8,620 nucleotides of DNA from Chloroflexota bacterium (GTDB lineage: Bacteria; Chloroflexota; Anaerolineae; Anaerolineales; Villigracilaceae): the NCBI GenBank assembly GCA_021812905.1, contig JAKAMM010000060.1, forward strand, positions 1 to 8,620, in the 5' to 3' direction. Below, one piece after another: positions 1-4,269 of this stretch. The stretch's first letter is position 1, and every line of letters starts with the position of its first letter. The position numbers and the translations under genes are program-made. Under the pieces are notes generated by a model. It searched no databases, was not told where the DNA came from, and saw only the letters and a program-made list of their open reading frames with translations.

Positions 1-360
1 AGCCGTCGTGAGTTTCTCATTGTTCAAACTCGTTCCATTGGTGGAGTTCAAATCCTCGATCCACCATTGTCTGTGGTGATGGCTGAGTTTGGCGTGGTGT
101 GCGGAAACCGTGGCATCGTCAAGCGAGACATCGCAGACGGGTTCGCGCCCCAGAATGATTTCAGATTGGGAAAATATTTTGGACACGGTGGTGCCTTTCT
201 TCATTTGGACCTCGAGGCGGATGGCCGGTATTCTATGGGGCGCGGCCTGTTGGCCGGTCCGCTTCAGGTCTTGCCAGATGGTCCACAATGTCAGCCCCAG
301 GAAAACGTATAAGGCCAGGATCAGCAGGATACGCAAGCCCAGCACGATCGGAGCGCTCAT
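1..360 (-). CDS. FhaB-like membrane-anchored FHA-domain protein (3' end beyond window)
   Basis: The minus-strand reading frame is open from an ATG at 360 to the left edge, giving 120 residues with no stop; the C-terminus lies outside the window. Residues about 5-28 form one hydrophobic segment (VLGLRILLILALYVFLGLTL), then a basic stretch, then an FHA domain from about residue 48. Visible FHA hallmarks are G71-R72, V85-S86 followed by H88-H89, and the N105-S-T-N-G-T110 loop that contacts phosphothreonine peptides in this family. The usual Arg after the conserved Ser is Ala87, a common variant. The start overlaps the stop of the upstream FHA gene (ATGA), so translation is probably coupled. A single N-terminal membrane segment plus a cytosolic FHA domain is the architecture of mycobacterial FhaB/FipA, which links Ser/Thr-kinase signalling to septum and peptidoglycan proteins. 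The assignment to FhaB rests on architecture and gene order, not on a database match. Confidence 0.88.
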   Translation of the reverse strand, partial: MSAPIVLGLRILLILALYVFLGLTLWTIWQDLKRTGQQAAPHRIPAIRLEVQMKKGTTVSKIFSQSEIILGREPVCDVSLDDATVSAHHAKLSHHHRQWWIEDLNSTNGTSLNNEKLTTA

Positions 361-1178
361 TTTTTCTTTTTCTTGGTGGGAGGCAGGATATGGTTCATCG
401 CAGTCGGACGATCTGTGCCCGCTTTGTTGAGCGGCGATGTGCTCGCCAGATCGGGGCGGGGAGGTGGATTGTCCTGTCCAAAAATCAGCGCCATTCCGGC
501 CAGCGAGATCACGTCGCCGGGGTAGAGCACGCTTTGGTTGGCGCGCTGCCCGTTGACAAAAGTGCCACCGGTGGAATTGAGATCGAAAATTACTAAGCGG
601 CCTTTGATGGCGCGTAATTGGGCGTGATTGCGCGAAACGCGCGGATCGTCGATCACAAGGGTGTTGTCGAGCCGCCGTCCGATGTTGACCACCGCTTGTC
701 GAAGAGGGAATACCTTAACGCCTTCAATGATCAGGAAAGCGTTTTCCGGGATAGCATCATTATCTTCGGTTTTGTTCCCTGGCCCGATTTGCATGTTGTT
801 TGTTTCTTCCATTGTGCTGATCCTATGAGATGCAATCACGTTGAATTCTTCGGGCTGCAGCCTCGGATCTTCGGCCAGGGTGATCACAGGCGGCGAACTG
901 AAACGTAAACCCTTTTCAAGTCCCAGGGCTTTCAGGATTTCCACCAGCGTTTCAAAAAGGCGCAAGTCTTGCCAGTGCGCGATCGAAGCAGGATTTACTA
1001 CGATGGTGAAGACATGTGGCGCAAGCCGCACTTCATCTTCTTGAACAAGCAGGTTGGCTTGCATCGCCGCAGACAATTTTTGAACGATCAGGTCTTCTTT
1101 TTTTTGTCCCGCCAGGGCGTTGACGAGACGGACTTCGATCAATGCCTGGAGACGGGCTTCCAGTTCTTCTAGATTCAT
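357..1178 (-). CDS. FhaA-like protein: FhaA-type N-terminal domain plus C-terminal FHA domain
   Basis: A 273-residue soluble protein. Residues 1-115 resemble the FhaA N-terminal (DUF3662) domain: a helical start with ELEARLQALIE, then a segment around 50-100 that includes VFTIVVNP. Residues 120-145 are a polar linker. Residues 147-235 are an FHA domain with G167-R168-R169, D177-D-P-R180, V181-S-R-N-H185 and N201-S-T-G-G-T-F-V-N-G210, so all canonical phosphothreonine-binding positions appear intact. The tail is Pro-rich and ends in five lysines. In actinobacteria FhaA binds phosphorylated MviN and regulates peptidoglycan synthesis; a similar cytosolic adaptor role is inferred here. It is first in the operon and overlaps the downstream membrane-anchored FHA gene by ATGA. 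A promoter lies just upstream, but no clear Shine-Dalgarno precedes the ATG, and the leader would be only about 20 nt. The start is supported by the N-terminal match to the family and by the promoter distance. Confidence 0.9.
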   Translation of the reverse strand: MNLEELEARLQALIEVRLVNALAGQKKEDLIVQKLSAAMQANLLVQEDEVRLAPHVFTIVVNPASIAHWQDLRLFETLVEILKALGLEKGLRFSSPPVITLAEDPRLQPEEFNVIASHRISTMEETNNMQIGPGNKTEDNDAIPENAFLIIEGVKVFPLRQAVVNIGRRLDNTLVIDDPRVSRNHAQLRAIKGRLVIFDLNSTGGTFVNGQRANQSVLYPGDVISLAGMALIFGQDNPPPRPDLASTSPLNKAGTDRPTAMNHILPPTKKKKK

Positions 1179-1204
1179 TTTTGAATATCAATCTCTGTTG
1201 GATT

Positions 1205-1233
1205 ATTATAGAGGCGAGAGAATATTTCTGCAA
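1205..1233 (-). promoter_or_regulatory. Sigma-70-type promoter of the FHA operon
   Basis: Read on the minus strand, TTGCAG (1233-1228) is followed by a 17-bp spacer and a perfect TATAAT (1210-1205). Transcription would start near 1198, giving a leader of about 20 nt before the FhaA-like ATG at 1178. The match and spacing are good; activity is inferred. Confidence 0.7.
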
Positions 1234-1295
1234 GCCTGGTTTATGCAAGATGTATGGCCTTCTCAAAATCAGGAAACGAACCGCATAGCACGCCA

Positions 1296-1563
1296 AGAGC
1301 GCGAAGACTTCTTTTTTTCTTAGAGAGCGTTTCATAAGTCAAAAAATAGCCACAGATAAACGCGGATGAACACCGATACGAGATAAAAGCATGGTCAAAA
1401 AGCCTTTGAAATCCTTTTTATCTGTGTTCATCTGTCGTCTCGCACCCCGTTCGGGCCGGGAGCCCGCCGGGGCGAGACGGCCGGCGGGCCGCCGTTGTTC
1501 GCGGCGCGAACGGTGTGGCTAAAAAGCAATTTCAAAACACTCTCGTAGTGTACTTTGCGCTCT
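1296..1563. repeat. Composite inverted-repeat (MITE-like) intergenic element
   Basis: A non-coding element with nested inverted repeats. The outermost arms are AGAGCGCGAAG (1296-1306) and CTTTGCGCTCT (1553-1563), which pair at 10 of 11 positions. Inside them are about 32-bp arms at 1323-1354 and 1514-1544. Both arms read GAGAG[C/T]GTTT at the outer end (9 of 10) and TAGCCACA at the inner end (8 of 8), with a diverged AT-rich middle. Further in, GATGAACACCGAT (1365-1377) pairs with ATCTGTGTTCATC (1420-1432) at 12 of 13. The centre is a GC-rich hairpin block. No open reading frame of interest lies inside and no clear target-site duplication is visible. This fits a non-autonomous miniature element or dispersed palindromic repeat. 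It fills most of the 456-bp gene-free stretch 1179-1634; in the rest, apart from the FHA promoter, I see nothing else. Confidence 0.7.
1436..1511. repeat. GC-rich multi-hairpin core of the intergenic element
   Basis: About 75 bp of near-pure G+C inside an AT-rich surround. CGTCTCGCACCCCG (1436-1449) pairs with CGGGGCGAGACG (1468-1479), apart from a two-base bulge. CGGGC and GCCCG form a smaller hairpin inside that loop. GTTCGCG and CGCGAAC (1497-1511) form a perfect 7-bp stem around one base. Such a structure could stop transcription from either side or protect RNA ends, but there is no T-tract to call it an intrinsic terminator. Confidence 0.65.
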
Positions 1564-1634
1564 GCACGGTGAAAAAATGACAAAAGCCATAAATTTAAGA
1601 CGCCTGATTAACCGTCGGCTCTCTCACATTCTCT

Positions 1635-2219
1635 TCATAAGGTTTGTCCGCAATTCGGGCATCTCGCCTCGTTGGGCTTCACAACAAATCCGCAGTTGGG
1701 GCATGTGCCGGGTTGCGATTTTCCCAGCGGCGCGCCGCAGGCAATGCAGGCTCCTTCGCCGACCAGGTTGGCCGTTCCGCAATACTCACACGTCAGACGG
1801 CCAAGCCTTTCAGAAAGTTCGTGGCTGGCACCGACTGCCTGGGCGGCCTGCGTTATCACCTGCCAGATGCGCTCATGCAATTGCAGATTCTCGACATCCT
1901 GTGCGAGGTCATCCAGGCGGTTGATGAGGCTGAATGGATTGCGCAAAGCGCTAACCGCAGTCCAGCCGAGAGATGCGGCCACGCCAAGCCATTCCTGTTC
2001 CCCGAGTTGAATGAGCACGCCATCCGGCGCTTTTTGGATGGTCACCGTCAGCGCAGTCTGGCCCCCGGATGGCGCGCCCGGCCGACTTCCAATTTGAACC
2101 GCAAGATTATCGGCTTGTCCCAATATTTGCGCACGCAGATTACCGCGATCAAATTCTGCCAATAGCGCCTGGGCGACATCCGCTGGTTTGAGATTTCCGT
2201 GGAAAATTCGTCGATCCAT
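1635..2219 (-). CDS. Double zinc-ribbon protein of unknown function
   Basis: A 194-residue protein with no signal peptide or clear membrane segment. The C-terminal 50 residues hold two zinc ribbons of identical spacing: C144-x2-C147-x10-C158-x2-C161 and C173-x2-C176-x10-C187-x2-C190, the second pair of knuckles being CPNC. All eight ligands are present, so two bound Zn ions are expected. The N-terminal 140 residues match no family I recognise. They include an alternating hydrophobic, beta-like part (about 28-75), an amphipathic stretch around 78-95 and a likely helical or coiled part (98-140). Twin ribbons usually mediate protein or nucleic-acid contacts; the specific role is unknown. The gene is divergent from the SH3-like pair with only 50 bp between start codons. 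The -10-like box sits so close to the ATG that the mRNA may be almost leaderless, and no Shine-Dalgarno is visible. Confidence 0.85.
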   Translation of the reverse strand: MDRRIFHGNLKPADVAQALLAEFDRGNLRAQILGQADNLAVQIGSRPGAPSGGQTALTVTIQKAPDGVLIQLGEQEWLGVAASLGWTAVSALRNPFSLINRLDDLAQDVENLQLHERIWQVITQAAQAVGASHELSERLGRLTCEYCGTANLVGEGACIACGAPLGKSQPGTCPNCGFVVKPNEARCPNCGQTL

Positions 2220-2224
2220 ATTTT

Positions 2225-2236
2225 CGATTATAATCG
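2225..2236. promoter_or_regulatory. Perfect 12-bp palindrome with TATAAT on both strands between divergent genes
   Basis: CGATTATAATCG is self-complementary and contains TATAAT on the plus strand (2229-2234) and on the minus strand (2232-2227). On the minus strand transcription would start about at the zinc-ribbon ATG (2219). On the plus strand it would start near 2241, leaving a leader of about 29 nt before the ATG at 2270, with AGGA at 2254-2257. No good -35 box is seen on either side, so this could instead be an operator; a second AT-rich box (TATATT, 2258-2263) is also possible. Confidence 0.45.
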
Positions 2237-2269
2237 CGAAACGATTTCCCTTTAGGATATATTACGATA

Positions 2270-2884
2270 ATGAAGCGTCTTTGGTTTCGACTCACTTTGT
2301 GGATATTGTTTGCCGCGTCTCTTCTCGGACTTTTGCTGGCCGCGCCGATCCGTGCCTCTGTCCATGCCCAAGCCGTTGCCACTGGCACTGATACGCCGGG
2401 CGGGCCTCAGCCTTTTATTACAGTTAATGTTGTTGGCGAACCTGCCATCAATGTCCGCACAGGACCCAATACAGCGGATTATCCGATCATCGGCCAGCTC
2501 CCAATTGGCGCAACAGCTCCAGCGTTAGCCAAATCTCCACAATCGACCTGGATTCAAATTTCATATCCATCCGGGCCGGGCGGCGTTGGCTGGGTGTACG
2601 CCGCAAATGTGTCTCTCTCAGCAGGTTTTCTTCCGATGGTTGAGCCTCCACCAACGGCCACGCCGCTCGCGACGCAAACCATTGACCCAACGCTGGCGGC
2701 GGCTTTCATCGTTCAACCCACCTCAACTCGCCTGCCGACTTTTACTCCTTCGGTTCCGCTGGTTGTTCCCACTTTTTCTACAGCAGATTCTCAGTCGGGT
2801 GGTTTTCCAATGGGAATGGTTATTGTGGCGAGCGCCCTGGTTGGTGCACTCGTTTTTTCGATCTCTCTCTTTGGCCGCCGCTAA
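2270..2884 (+). CDS. Secreted SH3-like domain protein with C-terminal membrane anchor (copy 1)
   Basis: A 204-residue protein. Residues 1-34 are a signal peptide (basic MKRLWFR, hydrophobic core, cleavage likely after VHA at 33). Residues about 48-118 form a bacterial SH3-like domain, shown by A59-I-N-V-R-T-G-P66, the YPIIGQLPIG segment and V106-G-W-V-Y110. Residues 120-175 are a Pro/Thr-rich linker with T138-I-D-P-T-L-A-A-A-F-I and T153-R-L-P-T. Residues about 180-200 are a membrane segment, and the protein ends in FGRR. The expected topology is an extracytoplasmic SH3-like domain held to the membrane by its C-terminus with a short basic inside tail. SH3b-like domains often bind cell-wall or envelope polymers, but here the ligand is unknown. 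The stop overlaps the next gene's start (TAATG), so the two are translationally coupled. The start is chosen because it gives an intact signal peptide and follows AGGA at 2254, with a rather long 12-base gap. Confidence 0.85.
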   Translation: MKRLWFRLTLWILFAASLLGLLLAAPIRASVHAQAVATGTDTPGGPQPFITVNVVGEPAINVRTGPNTADYPIIGQLPIGATAPALAKSPQSTWIQISYPSGPGGVGWVYAANVSLSAGFLPMVEPPPTATPLATQTIDPTLAAAFIVQPTSTRLPTFTPSVPLVVPTFSTADSQSGGFPMGMVIVASALVGALVFSISLFGRR

Positions 2885-3513
2885 TGCAGGCTCGTAAGTT
2901 TACGTTTCTCTCCATCTTATTGGCAGGAGGGTTGCTTCTGGCTTTGTATATTCCGCCTCCGGCTCCCGCTCTGGCGCAACAGTCAACTGGTTCGATTCCT
3001 ACGGTAACCGGAACTCCCAGCGGGCCAATGGTTTCGGTTGACCCGAGCTTACAACAGATTGATGTATACGCTGGTCCCAGTAGTTTTAATTATCCGGCCA
3101 TCGGTGTGCTGTTGACGGGCGTGAAAGTACCTGCGCTCGGCCGCGCTCGCGACGACGCCAACTGGATCATGATCCGTTACGAGGGCGTGCCAAATTCAAT
3201 CGGGTGGGTGTATGCTTTGTACGTTTCCTTGATAGGCGGCGCGGAAGGTTCGGCCATCCTGCCTCTTGTAGATTCTCCACCCACGCCGACGCCTGCCATG
3301 ACTCCCACAATAAACCCAACGCTCGCGGCGGCATTTATTATCCCCCAGGCTGCCACGCGCCTCCCGACTTACACAGCTCCGGCGCCACTAGCCATTCCCG
3401 CTTTTGCAGTCCAGACGCAACATCCCAGCCGTATTCCAGTCGGTTTGTTGATCTTTGGATTTCTGTTTATTGGGGCAATGGGGATTGTTATTTCGTTTCT
3501 TCGTGGAAGATAA
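2884..3513 (+). CDS. Secreted SH3-like domain protein with C-terminal membrane anchor (copy 2, paralogue)
   Basis: A 209-residue paralogue of the preceding protein with the same order of parts. The signal peptide covers residues 1-31 (cleavage likely after ALA). The SH3-like domain lies at about 48-118, with V61-Y-A-G-P65 where copy 1 has NVRTGP, and I106-G-W-V-Y110. The linker at 125-180 carries T142-I-N-P-T-L-A-A-A-F-I and T158-R-L-P-T-Y-T. The membrane segment is at 185-205, followed by RGR. The linker is nearly the same as in copy 1, whereas the SH3-like domain has diverged and lost the usual Arg-Thr of the RTGP signature, so the copies probably bind different partners. It starts inside the stop of copy 1 without its own Shine-Dalgarno, which implies translational coupling and probably balanced amounts of both. 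The function is not known; a heteromeric envelope complex is one inference. Confidence 0.85.
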   Translation: MQARKFTFLSILLAGGLLLALYIPPPAPALAQQSTGSIPTVTGTPSGPMVSVDPSLQQIDVYAGPSSFNYPAIGVLLTGVKVPALGRARDDANWIMIRYEGVPNSIGWVYALYVSLIGGAEGSAILPLVDSPPTPTPAMTPTINPTLAAAFIIPQAATRLPTYTAPAPLAIPAFAVQTQHPSRIPVGLLIFGFLFIGAMGIVISFLRGR

Positions 3514-3524
3514 AATTAACCTCT

Positions 3525-3651
3525 CGCAAAAGTAATGCGTCACTGTTTTTCCGTCCGCTAATCTGCGCGAATTCTAAAGGCCAATTTATGATGATCAGTG
3601 AAAATTAGCGGACAAAGGCTTGAAAACAGGAATGAATTTACGACTTTCGCG
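3525..3651. repeat. Small imperfect inverted-repeat element
   Basis: Three matched arms in mirrored order lie between the SH3-like pair and the Fe-S gene. CGCAAAAGT (3525-3533) pairs with ACTTTCGCG (3643-3651) at 8 of 9, CTGTTTT (3543-3549) pairs with AAAACAG (3623-3629), and GTCCGCTAAT (3553-3562) pairs perfectly with ATTAGCGGAC (3604-3613). The loop of about 41 bases contains GCGCGAATT. There is no coding potential. It looks like a decayed palindromic or MITE-like repeat, different in sequence from the element at 1296-1563. Confidence 0.55.
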
Positions 3652-3659
3652 CGATGTCT

Positions 3660-3687
3660 AAAAAACCGAACTCAATTGAGTCCGGTT
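3660..3687 (-). terminator. Intrinsic terminator of the Fe-S carrier gene (possibly bidirectional)
   Basis: AACCGAACTCAA and TTGAGTCCGGTT (3664-3687) form a 12-bp stem with one mismatch. On the minus strand it is followed by six T (3665-3660), 19 bases past the stop of the minus-strand gene. On the plus strand only a loose GATTTTATC follows, so it may also stop the SH3 transcript, less efficiently. Confidence 0.8.
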
Positions 3688-3705
3688 GATTTTATCTTGT
3701 AGAGA

Positions 3706-4086
3706 TTAGTTATTGCAGGAGCAGGAGCCGCCGCAAGCACAACCCTCTTCGCCGTGTTCGTGTCCCTGCGAGTTTGCGTTCGGACTGTCCACCACAAATC
3801 CGGCGCCGCGTTCGGGGTCGTTCACGAAATCAATTTTCGCGCCGCGCAGATAATCCATGGAGGTCTCATCTACAACGACTTTAACGCCGCCAGATTCGAA
3901 AGTGGTGTCTGCATCACGGAAGTTATTGTCGAGAGCCATGCCAAAATTCACGCTGCAGCATCCGCCGCCTGCGACGAAAACGCGCAAAGCAAAACCTTCG
4001 AGTTTGCGTTCCGAAAGAATATCGTTCACTGCTTTGGAAGCAGCCGACGTTAACTTAATGGTCTGAACATCAATTTCCTGTAACAT
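3706..4086 (-). CDS. HesB/IscA/ErpA-family iron-sulfur cluster carrier with extended His/Cys-rich tail
   Basis: A 126-residue cytosolic A-type Fe-S carrier, expected to take up Fe-S clusters and hand them to apo-proteins. The core is recognisable: I10-K-L-T-S-A-A opening, R35-V-F-V-A-G-G-G-C43 loop, F48-G-M-A-L-D, V71-V-D and the GAGFVVDSPNA segment near 94-104. Cys43 is the usual first ligand. Cys44 replaces the usual Ser, giving a vicinal CC, and the following Gly is Ser45. The normal tail (CGCG soon after NPNA) is shifted by a His/Glu insert (Q107-GHEHGEE-G115) and expanded to C116-x-C118-x3-C122-x-C124. ErpA, IscA and HesB cannot be told apart here, so no symbol is given. AAGGAG (4097-4092) sits 5 bases before the ATG and fixes the start. 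The gene has its own near-consensus promoter and terminator, so it is monocistronic. Confidence 0.9.
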   Translation of the reverse strand: MLQEIDVQTIKLTSAASKAVNDILSERKLEGFALRVFVAGGGCCSVNFGMALDNNFRDADTTFESGGVKVVVDETSMDYLRGAKIDFVNDPERGAGFVVDSPNANSQGHEHGEEGCACGGSCSCNN

Positions 4087-4125
4087 TGATTCTCCTTGTA
4101 CGGATAAGCCGAGCGAATTTGACCT

Positions 4126-4154
4126 ATCTTATCAAAATAAGGTTTAACTGTCAA
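4126..4154 (-). promoter_or_regulatory. Sigma-70-type promoter of the Fe-S carrier gene
   Basis: On the minus strand a perfect TTGACA (4154-4149), a 17-bp spacer and TAAGAT (4131-4126) lie about 40 bp upstream of the ATG at 4086. Transcription would start near 4119, giving a leader of roughly 33 nt that carries the AAGGAG site. Confidence 0.82.
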
Positions 4155-4177
4155 CGATAGCGGCATTTCCTGTTTTC

Positions 4178-4206
4178 TTGACACAAACCCCATGCGCCTG
4201 TAAAAT
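4178..4206 (+). promoter_or_regulatory. Sigma-70-type promoter of hppA
   Basis: A perfect TTGACA (4178-4183), a 17-bp spacer and TAAAAT (4201-4206) precede hppA. Transcription would start near 4213, giving a leader of about 57 nt with a small hairpin and a GGGAGG ribosome site (4253-4258). The back-to-back -35 boxes of this promoter and the minus-strand one are only 23 bp apart. Confidence 0.82.
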
Positions 4207-4223
4207 CCGTCTGCTTTCAATCA

Positions 4224-4237
4224 AGGGCGCAAGCCCT
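4224..4237 (+). promoter_or_regulatory. 5'-leader hairpin with GNRA tetraloop upstream of hppA
   Basis: AGGGC (4224-4228) and GCCCT (4233-4237) form a 5-bp stem closed by a GCAA tetraloop, followed by ATTTTATTT. It starts about 11 nt into the predicted mRNA and lies 15 bases before the Shine-Dalgarno. It could stabilise the 5' end or act as a weak attenuator; no riboswitch family is recognised. Confidence 0.4.
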
Positions 4238-4269
4238 ATTTTATTTCAGCTCGGGAGGAATCACCCCAC

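Noticed and set aside
1300..1321. Possible plus-strand intrinsic terminator (GAAGACTTC followed by T7)
   Set aside because: The stem is only four pairs around one base and no plus-strand gene ends upstream; the T-run is more likely part of the repeat arm.
1033..1335. 100-codon minus-strand frame upstream of and overlapping the FhaA-like gene
   Set aside because: It overlaps the FhaA-like gene out of frame, has a basic low-quality product, and crosses the promoter and the repeat arm.
1323..1544. CRISPR array or tRNA-like cluster in the gene-free stretch
   Set aside because: The repeats are inverted, not direct with regular spacers, and no cloverleaf with a TPsiC arm or acceptor stem can be drawn.
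1644..2165. 173-codon plus-strand frame opposite the zinc-ribbon gene
   Set aside because: Antisense to a gene whose eight Cys ligands are intact; the product looks like random translation.
2884..3513. Copy 2 of the SH3-like pair as a decayed pseudogene
   Set aside because: The frame is intact, with complete signal peptide, GWVY core, linker and membrane anchor; only the RTGP signature is changed, which fits divergence of function better than decay.
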